Of a stretch of 64,000 nt of DNA, positions 37,885-46,522 are shown in pieces. Numbering within the stretch: the stretch's first letter is position 1; each line of letters starts with the position of its first letter. The DNA comes from Providencia sp. (GTDB lineage: Bacteria > Pseudomonadota > Gammaproteobacteria > Enterobacterales > Enterobacteriaceae). The position numbers and the translations under genes were made by a program. Under the pieces are notes generated by a model, which saw only the letters and a list, made by a program, of their open reading frames with translations, did not search any database and was not told where the DNA came from. The stretch spans positions 62,001-126,000 of the forward strand of contig NZ_DOEH01000009.1 in assembly GCF_003533305.1 (NCBI RefSeq). Direction: 5' to 3'.

Positions 37885-38136
37885 TTATTTAAAAACCATA
37901 CCTATAATACCAACGATACCTAACAGAACATCTGAACCTGTAAGTGCATATATGTTCTTAATTTCCTCGCCGCGAATATCTGCAAAACGTTTAAATGCCT
38001 TTTTCGTTGACGTTGCTCTTACTTCTTCAAACTGCTTTTTATATCCAGCAGCAATGAGTTTTTGAATATTTTGCTCATTTGATTTTTCTATAGCGATAAT
38101 CTTTTCTGACTTCACAAAAAAACAATAATTATTCAT
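37885..38136 (-). CDS. Unrecognised 83-aa small protein with C-terminal hydrophobic segment, probably iron-regulated
   Basis: I do not recognise this family. The protein has a mixed charged N-terminal part (about 1-60: Lys/Glu-rich, with AAGYKKQFEEVRATSTKKAF) and a C-terminal hydrophobic stretch (about 66-82, SDVLLGIVGIIGMVF) that could be a membrane helix. ATG 38136 has AGGA seven bases upstream, so translation is credible. A near-consensus Fur box lies about 100 bases upstream of the start. It is orphan on this strand between ycgN and an unrelated plus-strand gene. Confidence 0.65.
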   Translation of the reverse strand: MNNYCFFVKSEKIIAIEKSNEQNIQKLIAAGYKKQFEEVRATSTKKAFKRFADIRGEEIKNIYALTGSDVLLGIVGIIGMVFK

Positions 38137-38231
38137 ATAGAGTCCTATAAGGCGTGCTAATTTGCGGATATTAGGTTTTTTATTTTTTGGATAAGTCGCT
38201 TAAGACCAATAAACTATCAATACAACTAACA

Positions 38232-38250
38232 TTGAATGATAATCATTGTC
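38232..38250 (-). promoter_or_regulatory. Fur box upstream of the 83-aa gene
   Basis: TTGAATGATAATCATTGTC matches 15 of 19 Fur consensus positions with an unbroken AATGATAATCATT core. On the minus strand a perfect -35 TTGACA (38253-38248) overlaps its edge, so Fur binding would block that promoter; the matching -10 is poor. The plus-strand gene at 38407 is also within reach (157 bases). Confidence 0.75.
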
Positions 38251-38406
38251 AAATCAAAGAAAGTACTAATTCATTGTAGATTATGCATTACATAACTTTT
38301 TTGTTTATGTCATTACTAAATTCCAATCTATCATTGAGGGGTTTTTATTGTTTAACTGATTGTAATAGCCTATTATTTTATGACATCAAACTAAATATTG
38401 TAGATC

Positions 38407-38757
38407 ATGAAAAAAATATTATTAGGCGCATCCTTCTTGTTATGTACTTTTGGCGTACTTGCCGAGAAAAATTATACTGTTGAGCAATTGCATGAAATGA
38501 TTGCCGCTAAACATTATCCTGAAATCAAAGAGTACAAAGTTTCTGGTAGCGGTGATATGCCAGATATAGATGCGTGTAAGCAAAGATTAGAAGAAAGAAG
38601 TGGTGATTTCGCACAGTATCCTAGAACTGTCGAGCAAGATACTGTAAACGTTAAATATGAAATTACCACTTGGATGCTGAATAAAGCGCAGAAAGTTATT
38701 TGTGAAATGAAAGATGGAAAAGCTGAGGTTGTACAACTCGATGCTGAATATAAGTAA
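38407..38757 (+). CDS. Unrecognised 116-aa periplasmic protein
   Basis: Family not recognised. A clear Sec signal peptide (about 1-19, ending VLA-E) is followed by about 97 charged residues. Two cysteines (near 57 and 98) could form a disulfide. The rest is Glu/Lys-rich with no repeat or lipobox. The ribosome binding site before ATG 38407 is weak, but a good terminator follows, supporting a monocistronic gene. Confidence 0.65.
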   Translation: MKKILLGASFLLCTFGVLAEKNYTVEQLHEMIAAKHYPEIKEYKVSGSGDMPDIDACKQRLEERSGDFAQYPRTVEQDTVNVKYEITTWMLNKAQKVICEMKDGKAEVVQLDAEYK

Positions 38758-38804
38758 TCTCTCAATATACATTTTGTTTTTAATTTAATGAAAACACAGT
38801 ACTT

Positions 38805-38848
38805 AAGGGCTGGTTTCTGTTCAACACAGGAGCCAGCCTTTTTATTTT
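38805..38848 (+). terminator. Terminator after the 116-aa periplasmic protein gene
   Basis: GGCTGGTTTCTGT and ACAGGAGCCAGCC form a 13-position stem with small mismatches and a short loop, followed by TTTTTATTTT. Confidence 0.85.
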
Positions 38849-40396
38849 GGTTGTCTAATTTATATTGTTAAATAACAATATGTTATATCTGTAATGTATT
38901 GGCTCAAGGTATTTTAAAACACTCCTCTATTAACCTGATTACGAAATTACTATCTCTATTGATTTAGTTTAATCGGCAGCGAATCCATTTTCCATCTATA
39001 AACTATTACTACTAATAAAAATATGTTGCAGAACACTTAATTGATATACGATAAATTATTGATATAAAATATTTTTATCTTTCAATGTCTCAAATTTGTC
39101 TAATTATGATTTTCAAAATGGGATAGCTATTTTATGTTAGATAATTAGAACAAATTTGATGGTTAATGTCGTGATTGAATTTTTAGATTGGTTGTAAAAT
39201 TCCAATTCTGAAATTAATTTATCTAACAAAGAGGGTCTTTTTTAGATTGTTTTAGAGGGTAAGTCACATGATTACACCTTATGTGAGTAAATTAGGAATA
39301 TTCTTAATGATAATATTCGGTGAATAGAACTTTTTATTTACATTGGCCTATGGTTTATAAAACCCATAACTTTCAATAAGTTATGCATTCATATTTTTGA
39401 GGCTTAATGAATTGTATTTTTAACAAAATGTAGACATATTCTGTATTTTAATTAAAAAAAGATAACTTTTGCTAACATAGGTACAGAAAAAGACTATCTA
39501 GTTGAGATGTATATTTAAATGTATTTTAATATGGCAAGAGAATTAAGTTGTGGATTTAATGTTTTTTTCTTTACGCTATTCTAGATTAAATCTACGTATA
39601 TTTTTTTATTTTAAATAAAATAGAATATTATCTCGCCAAAATGAGACTATCGTTCTTTTTTAATGAAAAAAGTATGCTCTTAGTATTAAAAAGTAATTTT
39701 ACTCTCATTTTGAGTTAAATTTATATCAAGAACGATAATTCGAGATATAATTTTTTATTTTATCGTTCTGTGTTATTTTTTTTAAATCGACAAATCATTA
39801 GTTAAATTAATGTTTTTGGTTTTTCAAGTATTCGTATAATGATAAATATAGTTATGAATTTAATACTAAAATTATCTCTATGTATTTTTTTTCATCATTT
39901 TAGGTCCATTTATTGATTGTTTTCATTTTATTTAAATCTACATAATTCATTTATTCTGCATATTAATTTAATTAACCTGCTGAAACAATTGTAAAGTTCT
40001 ATTTTAATTCTCGAATGAGAGTAATTGAGCCAAATAAATCTATCGCTATTTTCAATTAATAATCAAAGTCTAATAGCTTGCGCCTATCAAATAATTCATA
40101 AGTGATGATAAAAACGATTTAATTAAATTTAAGTTTTTATGTATCCTCTTTTCGAAATCATACAGAGCTATGATTATAAATTCGAAATAAGACTATTTAA
40201 GAAATATATTTATTTGCCTTAATGCAGCTGCATTTAAACAACAGCATTAAAGCAATTAGTTTAAAAATAAAATATGGATATTTCCGCTGTATTTTTATGC
40301 GGCAAGTTTCCTGTTTTTTCATTTTCTACTAAATAAAACTAATGCTTAATAAGTCTTTAAATACAAAAAAGAAAACCCTCATAATAGGACATAAAA
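38849..40396. other. 1.5-kb very AT-rich non-coding region upstream of fimbrial operon
   Basis: No ORF with a credible start is present in about 1550 bases. It probably holds the fimbrial promoter and regulatory sites. Visible structures are imperfect inverted arms at 39091-39107 and 39141-39158 (CAAATTTGT/ACAAATTTG cores), interlocked dyads at 39637-39770, and a perfect 14-base palindrome AATGCAGCTGCATT at 40221-40234. AGGA precedes the pilin ATG. No recombinase gene or long terminal inverted repeats were seen, so an invertible switch is unlikely. Confidence 0.7.
39637..39770. repeat. Interlocked inverted repeats (A-B-A'-B') plus a third B copy
   Basis: Arm A CAAAATGAGA (39637-39646) has its reverse complement A' at 39703-39712. 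Arm B TATCGTTCTT (39648-39657) has its reverse complement B' at 39728-39737. TATCGTTCT recurs in direct orientation at 39761-39769. The arms cross rather than nest, as in a pseudoknot or a cluster of operators for one protein. Confidence 0.6.
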
Positions 40397-40996
40397 ATGA
40401 ATAAAGTATTATTAACTACAGTTGCAACTGCATTCATCGGTCTATCTACAGCTAATGCGGCGAGTACTAATGTTGGCGGTGGTCAAGTTAATTTTCATGG
40501 TAAAGTAACTGATGTTTCTTGCTCTGTTTCTGTAGATGGCCAAGGCAGTGATGCAAGCGTTTACTTAGCGCCAGTTTCACTAACAGAGGTCAATGCAGCG
40601 GCACCAGATACCTATTTAAAACCTAAATCATTTGTGATTGATGTTACGGACTGTTCTGCGGCAACGACTGCAGTGACCGGTGATAAATTAGGTGTTACTT
40701 GGACTGGTGGTAATTTACTGCAAAGTGGCGCAGGTAAATCATTAGGTTATTTAGCTAACACAGAAACGACAGGTGCTAAAAATATTCAATTAGTACTTTC
40801 TGTGAATGACGAAACTAATTTAGGTAAGAAAATTATTCCTGGTGAAGCTGGGCAAGAAAAAGCGACAGGCGATACAACTAAAGTTGCAAACGGTGCTCGT
40901 TTTCAATATTACGTAGGTTACGCAACTTCTACACCTAAAACTGTTACTACAGGTGAAGTTCAAAGTTATGCAACTTATGAAATTACTTACCAATAA
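40397..40996 (+). CDS. Major fimbrial subunit (type 1-family pilin)
   Basis: Chaperone-usher pilin of 199 residues. The signal peptide ends near TANA (about 21). Disulfide cysteines are Cys42 and Cys86. The protein is Gly/Thr-rich and ends in the usual penultimate tyrosine motif (YATYEITYQ) needed for donor-strand assembly. The first gene of a four-gene operon, followed by a leaky hairpin that should make it the most abundant product. Confidence 0.92.
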   Translation: MNKVLLTTVATAFIGLSTANAASTNVGGGQVNFHGKVTDVSCSVSVDGQGSDASVYLAPVSLTEVNAAAPDTYLKPKSFVIDVTDCSAATTAVTGDKLGVTWTGGNLLQSGAGKSLGYLANTETTGAKNIQLVLSVNDETNLGKKIIPGEAGQEKATGDTTKVANGARFQYYVGYATSTPKTVTTGEVQSYATYEITYQ

Positions 40997-41056
40997 CAAA
41001 AAGAATATCTTTAATTAATATTTGAATTTTAATATTAATTAATAAGCATGATATTA

Positions 41057-41085
41057 AGAAGCGGTGGAGAATCTGCCGCTTTTAT
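41057..41085 (+). terminator. Attenuating hairpin after the pilin gene
   Basis: AAGCGGTGGA and TCTGCCGCTT pair with one G-U and one mismatch, followed by TTT. Located between pilin and chaperone genes, it is a likely partial terminator or mRNA stabiliser giving excess pilin. Confidence 0.65.
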
Positions 41086-41097
41086 CCTGAGGTAAAA

Positions 41098-41799
41098 ATG
41101 AAAGCGTTAGTATTTATATTTTGCTTATTTTTCAGTATAAACGTATTTGCTAGTAATATTATTGTTAATGGTACTAGGTTTATTTATCCTGGAAATGAAA
41201 AAGAAATTACTGTGCAACTAAGTAATACAGCTGATCGTCCTGCTGTTGCCCAGGCTTGGCTTGATACTGGGGATGCGTCCGAAACACCGGATACAATAAA
41301 AACACCTTTTCAAATTACACCACCTATTTCGCGTGTAGAGGCTAAGGGCGGGCAAACACTGCGAATTAAGCTAATGGATAAAGCGAGTATTCCTCAAGAT
41401 AGAGAAAGTCTGTGGTGGTTAAATATTTTAGATATTCCGCCCATGGAAAAGAATAAAGCTCAGGAAAATCAAAATGTATTGCAATTAGCAATACGTTCTC
41501 GTTTTAAATTTTTCTATCGTCCGATTGGTTTAAGTAGTCGCGAATTGGCACCTGAGCAATTAATAATTAAAGCAAACGGTAATAATATTATTATAGACAA
41601 TCCTTCGCCGTACTTTATTACTATTACAAAAATTTCTACTGACGGTAAAACAAGTCTGAATGAAAAAACTATTTTAGTAGAACCTAAAAGTCAATCCATA
41701 GTGATGTTAAAACAAACACTAAAACCTGGCAGTAACATCATTATTAATAATATTAATGATTATGGATCAGATATTGCGGTGAAAACCACCGTAAGATAG
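41098..41799 (+). CDS. Periplasmic fimbrial chaperone (PapD/FimC family)
   Basis: Folds pilins and caps their groove by donor-strand complementation in the periplasm. The 233-residue protein has a signal peptide to about residue 18. The N-terminal Ig domain has FIYPGNEKEITVQLSN and the family signature RESLWWLNILDIPP. The chaperone's conserved groove-contacting sequence (IRSRFKFFYRP) begins the second domain. Starts after GAGG; followed by the usher nine bases later. Confidence 0.93.
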   Translation: MKALVFIFCLFFSINVFASNIIVNGTRFIYPGNEKEITVQLSNTADRPAVAQAWLDTGDASETPDTIKTPFQITPPISRVEAKGGQTLRIKLMDKASIPQDRESLWWLNILDIPPMEKNKAQENQNVLQLAIRSRFKFFYRPIGLSSRELAPEQLIIKANGNNIIIDNPSPYFITITKISTDGKTSLNEKTILVEPKSQSIVMLKQTLKPGSNIIINNINDYGSDIAVKTTVR

Positions 41800-41808
41800 G
41801 AATATATA

Positions 41809-44292
41809 ATGAAACAACGAGAGTTAATAAATAAATATAGCAATACACTCTCGGTGACCTGTTTTGTCACTGTATGTATAGCCTCTACTTTTCCTGCTTG
41901 GGGTGAAGAAGATACAACCTACGAATTTAATAGTGGCTTTATTATTGGTAGCAAAGAAGATATTGATTTAAAACGTTTTAATACCTCAGGTATTAGTCCT
42001 GGTAAATATTCTGTAGATGTTTACACCAATAATAATTGGAAGGGGCGTTATGATCTTAATTTTGAACAGACAGAAACAGGCGAGCTAGGAATATGTTATA
42101 CACCTGCAATGCTCTCTGATTTTGGGATTAGTGCAGAAAAATTAAACCCTAAAATAGCCCAAGATAGCAAAGATTGTTTACCCTTAAGCCAATGGAATAA
42201 CGAGAAAGATGTTAGTAGTGTTTTTCATTCATCAACATTACGTTTAGATATTTCAGTTCCACAAATTTATGAACAAAGAATTTCTCGTGGCTATGTTTCT
42301 AACCAATTTTGGGAAACAGGTATTCCAGCACTAAACCTTGGCTACATGGCTAACTATTATGATAATCATACCAGTGGTTCTCAAGGTACTAATGATGCAA
42401 GTGCTTATATTGGATTAAATGCAGGATTAAGTTTCGACGGTTGGTTACTTAAGCATATGGGGAATCTTAGTTGGCAACGTCATGATGGAACAAATTGGAA
42501 TAGTAACCAGACTTATCTACAAAAACCAATGGCATCATTAAAGTCTAAAGCGACTGTGGGACAGTTTTATACTGATGGTGACCTTTTTGATAGCATTAGT
42601 TTGCGTGGTGCGAAGCTAGCCACTGACGATAATATGTACCCTGATGGAATGACAACTTATGCACCAGAAATCAGAGGAATTGCACAAAGTAATGCTTTGG
42701 TGACTGTTAAACAAAATGGCTCCATTATATATCAAACATCAGTGCCTCCAGGGCCATTTAATTTAACTGACGTATATCCATCCGGTTATGGTAATGATTT
42801 AAACGTGACAGTTAAAGAAGCTGATGGAAGTGAAACTATTTTTAGCGTTCCTTATTCATCGTTAGCTCAGTTATTGCGTCCTGGCTATACCCGATATCAA
42901 GTGTCGAGTGGTAAAGCGGATGCGGATGGTTTAAGAAATCGACCTCTCATTTTGCAAGGTACTATTCAGCATGGCTTAAATAATACCTTTACCCTTTATG
43001 GGGGCGTTACCGGATTTGATGATTACCAAGCTTATTTAGTGGGTACAGGTATTAATACAGGTATTGGTGCTGTTGCTATTGACTTAACTCAGTCACGTAC
43101 AGCATTTAAGTATAGAACTGAAACTGGACAAAGTTATCGTTTTACCTTCAGTCGTCTTTTTACTCAAACTGATACCAACGTAGTGCTTGCGGCATACCGT
43201 TATTCTACAGAAGATTATTATAGCGTTAGTAATGCACTGTATGCGATCGACAATGATAAGCGGGGAATAGAGAACACGTTAGGACGCGAAAAAAATGGTT
43301 TCAGCTATACCTTGAACCAAACATTACCTGACGGTTTTGGTGGCGTATATTTTACGGGGCGTGTTTCGACTTATTGGGATAAATCCGGTACCGAAAAGCA
43401 ATACCAACTTAGTTATAACAATAATTTCAATCGTCTCTCTTATGGTATTTCACTCATGAGAGTTTATGCGGAAAATACTAATAATAAGAAAGATGACCGT
43501 ATAGCGTTGAATTTAAGTTACCCACTCTATTTTGGAGAAAGTCAAAGTACAACGATTACATCGAATACGACTTTTAATAATGAAAAATTTGGATCAAGTC
43601 AAATTGGAGCGAGTGGTGCGTTTGATCGAGATAATAACTGGACATATGGCGTAAATACATCAGTTGCTAATGGCGGTGAAAAAAATGTAGGGATTAATAC
43701 CGGCTACCGAACTTCATCAGTTAGTACCAATGCAAATTATAGTCAAGGACAGGGGTATCGCCAATTTGGTCTTGGTGCAAATGGGTCCGTTATTGTGCAT
43801 TCAGGAGGTGTAACTCTGACACCTAACAGTTCAACGACCTTAGCATTAATTGAAGCAAAAGGTGCTGAGGGGGCATCGATAGTAGGTGCACCTGGGGCAC
43901 AAATTGATCGTAATGGTTATGCTATCGCACCTTATGTTCGACCATACCGTATTAATAATATTGAGCTTGACCCAAAAAATAGTCCTGAAGACATTGTATT
44001 TGAAAATACATCTAGTCAAGTGGTTCCTTATGAAGGAAGTGTCGTAAAAGTTAAATTTGAGACTAAGATTGAAAAAAATACGCCATTTAATGTGATTAGA
44101 TTTGGAAATAAAGCGTTGCCATTTGGTGCAAATGTGACTGATAAACAAGGCGAGTCTATCGGTATTGTTGGGCAAGGTGGCACTGTGTTTATTAATAATG
44201 AAAATGCAAAAGAGGCCATCATTAAATGGGATAATGGCCAGTGCTCATTCTCTTTAGTTGCAGGAAACAGTAAGGAAATTCTATGTCAATAA
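41809..44292 (+). CDS. Fimbrial outer-membrane usher (FimD/PapC family)
   Basis: The 827-residue outer-membrane secretion pore. It has a signal peptide, then the N-terminal chaperone-binding domain (YEFNSGFIIGSKEDIDLKRF). The barrel and plug carry ITVKQNG-type LVTVKQNGSIIYQTSVPPGPFNLTDVYPSGYGNDLNVTVKEADGS family sequence. The C-terminal domains (YEGSVVKVKFET; LPFGANVTDKQGESIGIVGQGG) end with a Cys pair. Its stop overlaps the adhesin start by ten bases. Confidence 0.94.
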   Translation: MKQRELINKYSNTLSVTCFVTVCIASTFPAWGEEDTTYEFNSGFIIGSKEDIDLKRFNTSGISPGKYSVDVYTNNNWKGRYDLNFEQTETGELGICYTPAMLSDFGISAEKLNPKIAQDSKDCLPLSQWNNEKDVSSVFHSSTLRLDISVPQIYEQRISRGYVSNQFWETGIPALNLGYMANYYDNHTSGSQGTNDASAYIGLNAGLSFDGWLLKHMGNLSWQRHDGTNWNSNQTYLQKPMASLKSKATVGQFYTDGDLFDSISLRGAKLATDDNMYPDGMTTYAPEIRGIAQSNALVTVKQNGSIIYQTSVPPGPFNLTDVYPSGYGNDLNVTVKEADGSETIFSVPYSSLAQLLRPGYTRYQVSSGKADADGLRNRPLILQGTIQHGLNNTFTLYGGVTGFDDYQAYLVGTGINTGIGAVAIDLTQSRTAFKYRTETGQSYRFTFSRLFTQTDTNVVLAAYRYSTEDYYSVSNALYAIDNDKRGIENTLGREKNGFSYTLNQTLPDGFGGVYFTGRVSTYWDKSGTEKQYQLSYNNNFNRLSYGISLMRVYAENTNNKKDDRIALNLSYPLYFGESQSTTITSNTTFNNEKFGSSQIGASGAFDRDNNWTYGVNTSVANGGEKNVGINTGYRTSSVSTNANYSQGQGYRQFGLGANGSVIVHSGGVTLTPNSSTTLALIEAKGAEGASIVGAPGAQIDRNGYAIAPYVRPYRINNIELDPKNSPEDIVFENTSSQVVPYEGSVVKVKFETKIEKNTPFNVIRFGNKALPFGANVTDKQGESIGIVGQGGTVFINNENAKEAIIKWDNGQCSFSLVAGNSKEILCQ

Positions 44293-45275
44293 CAACTCAA
44301 TGGCGCTGGTATGTTGGCATTGGTTTACTCTTTACTGCTAGCTACGCTTCTGCTGCTTGTAATCGTTCCAATGCAAAAACTTATGAGCTTGATATGCGCA
44401 TGGGCAGGGTTGTGGTTAATCCTAATCTTCAGGTAGGAGATACCATTGCAGAACAGCGATGGACTATGAGTGAAAACTCAAATGTTACTTATGGATATTG
44501 TGATGCAAGAACAGCGATTACTGCGCAAGTAATAATGCCGAATTTAGCTCCGCTTGGTAATAAAGTCTATCAAACTAACGTTGCGGGTATCGGAATGAAA
44601 TTTCATCGAGAAGGTGCTGTTCGAATGACCTATCCGGATGTTTTTTATACACCTTCATCTTCAAATTATTATTTGGCGGGTTCTGTTTTCATACTGACAT
44701 TGATAAAAACTGCGCCTATAACGGGTTCCGGTACGATAGCGAGTGGAAATTATACTTCTTACGGTTATATACCTAATAATAATCCATGGTTGGTCACTAA
44801 ATTAAATGCCGAAGCTATCACAATTGTTTCACCATCTTGTCAAGTTGAAGGTGGTACAGATAAAAATGTATTTCTTGATCCTATTAAGCGTTCAGAATTG
44901 AAAGGTAGAGGAACGACAGCTGGAGAGCGAAACTTTGATATTACATTAAGGTGTAGTGGTGGGGTGAGTGTATCCGGTTTTGCAAATGTAAAGATGACGT
45001 TTAATGGTGAAAATCCAGTTGGTATTAGCAGCACACAGGGTGTGTTGGTAAATCAAGCAGCGTCAAGTGCTGCTAATGGCGTAGGTATACAAGTTTTAGA
45101 GCGCGGAAATAAAAAACCATTATCGTTTAATTCTGAATATAGAATAGGAAGGTTAGTTGATAAGCAAACACAAAATATAGATTTAAAATATATTGCACGA
45201 TACTATCAATACGGGTCAACAATTTCATCAGGGGAAGTTAAGTCTAAAATGGTTTTTGATATTACGTATGATTAG
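44283..45275 (+). CDS. Two-domain fimbrial tip adhesin
   Basis: The 330-residue protein with signal peptide (ends SYASA, about 24) has an N-terminal half with unique lectin-like sequence and a Cys pair. A pilin domain starts near SCQVEGGTDKNVFLDPIKRSEL (about 185) and ends with KMVFDITYD. This layout is that of FimH-like tip adhesins. The ligand cannot be predicted. Last gene of the operon; no minor pilin or recombinase gene is present. Confidence 0.88.
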   Translation: MSITTQWRWYVGIGLLFTASYASAACNRSNAKTYELDMRMGRVVVNPNLQVGDTIAEQRWTMSENSNVTYGYCDARTAITAQVIMPNLAPLGNKVYQTNVAGIGMKFHREGAVRMTYPDVFYTPSSSNYYLAGSVFILTLIKTAPITGSGTIASGNYTSYGYIPNNNPWLVTKLNAEAITIVSPSCQVEGGTDKNVFLDPIKRSELKGRGTTAGERNFDITLRCSGGVSVSGFANVKMTFNGENPVGISSTQGVLVNQAASSAANGVGIQVLERGNKKPLSFNSEYRIGRLVDKQTQNIDLKYIARYYQYGSTISSGEVKSKMVFDITYD

Positions 45276-45380
45276 CTAATCTATTATACGTAATTATTTT
45301 TTAATGCGTATTCTTACTGAAAATGATTTCTGAATTTATAATGAGTTAATTTGATATAAGGGTGTTTAAACCTAATTTAA

Positions 45381-45420
45381 ATAGAAACAATAAATGTTTC
45401 ATTGTTTCTATTTTTATTTA
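45381..45420 (+). terminator. Terminator of the fimbrial operon
   Basis: ATAGAAACAAT (45381-45391) pairs perfectly with ATTGTTTCTAT (45401-45411), followed by TTTTATTT. Confidence 0.88.
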
Positions 45421-45478
45421 ATTTATGCTTGATGATTTTAGAGAGGTTCACAATCACAGCATTTTATAAAATCAAAGA

Positions 45479-45510
45479 TAACGTAGCATTTTTAATGCTA
45501 TGTTTTTTGT
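45479..45510 (+). terminator. Second tandem terminator after the fimbrial operon
   Basis: ACGTAGCATT (about 45481-45490) pairs with AATGCTATGT (about 45494-45503) with one G-U pair, followed by TTTTTG. It backs up the first terminator just before the convergent regulator gene. Confidence 0.75.
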
Positions 45511-45542
45511 TTTTGATAAATTGAAGTGATTGTGTAATGTGT

Positions 45543-45854
45543 TTAAGAGTAATTTTTAGACGTAATAATCACGCTTTCAGCTACATACTCAAACCCTTGA
45601 TCTACTTCGTTAAAATCTTTATTTTTATTATAAAGAAGTTCATTTTTATAGTCTTGAAAGAACCATTCAATTGGACACTTTAAAACATCAGCAATATCTA
45701 TTAGATGATTAATAGGGATTTTATTGATACCATTTTCATAACGGGATATTTGTTGTTGGCTCAACTTTAATTTATTAGCTAAATCTGCACCAGATAAACC
45801 TAATTCTTTTCTCCGATTTTTTATTTTAATACCGATAATACTATGAATGTCCAT
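45543..45854 (-). CDS. MrpJ-like XRE-family regulator
   Basis: DNA-binding protein of 103 residues with a Cro/CI helix-turn-helix (about 8-62). The recognition helix reads KLSQQQISRYENGINKIP, carrying the SQQQ-SRYE signature of MrpJ-type fimbria-linked repressors of motility in Proteus. ATG 45854 has GAGGA upstream. In Proteus, mrpJ is the last gene of its operon; here the gene converges on the operon from the opposite strand, so it has its own promoter. Likely role: switching between fimbriae and flagella (inference). Confidence 0.85.
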   Translation of the reverse strand: MDIHSIIGIKIKNRRKELGLSGADLANKLKLSQQQISRYENGINKIPINHLIDIADVLKCPIEWFFQDYKNELLYNKNKDFNEVDQGFEYVAESVIITSKNYS

Positions 45855-46522
45855 ATGACATCCTCAATTTTTAGAAGGATTATTATTGTCTGTGATTTTT
45901 AATAAACTGTGCTAGCTATAGTATATTAAAAAACAATCTAATTTAAAAGTTTTATTACCCATAATTATGATAAATATTTATATATTTTATGTGGAAATTT
46001 TAATGTTCTAACTGGAAATAACACTGCAATTAATGTGGTATCATTTACTTAATGAAAATAAAATCAATTATAGTTAAAATTACGTAACTAAATGATTTGA
46101 TATAGATCTTTATCTACAAATAACCTGACGCTATTATTTGTTCCAAATTGGAACGTAACTCTAACTCTAAATAAGAGTATTTAATATTTTGTAATCTTAA
46201 ATATAAGTGTTAAATAAAATAATGTTTTTTGTTGATTAAATCCTGGTGATGCTAACACATTAATTAATAAGCCATTATTGGTGATAGTAGACCCGCGATA
46301 TTTCAAATTTCATTTATATTAAATTGATATAAATTAATATGGCGCTATCAGGTTTAATATGTTTATATTTTAAAATATAACATACTCTTCAATTCTAATC
46401 GAATTTTGACATTCATTCGGCCATTATTAATTTTATGTGTTGATTGCAAATTTAACATAAAGAACTTGATGTATACTATAATTTTGAAGAGGTATTTTAT
46501 TGATTAACTGGTGAGGCCTATG
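45855..46522. promoter_or_regulatory. AT-rich region between MrpJ-like gene and grxB, with a perfect dyad
   Basis: About 670 bases without a supported gene. A 15-base dyad GTTCCAA-A-TTGGAAC lies at 46140-46154, a good operator shape roughly mid-way between the two genes. Nothing else recognisable. Confidence 0.5.

Noticed and set aside
38849..40396. Invertible promoter element for the fimbrial operon
   Set aside because: No recombinase gene is adjacent, and no pair of long identical inverted repeats flanks a promoter-sized segment; the inverted arms seen are short or imperfect and close together.
43846..44175. 109-codon minus-strand frame inside the usher gene
   Set aside because: Antisense shadow; no ribosome binding site or family match.
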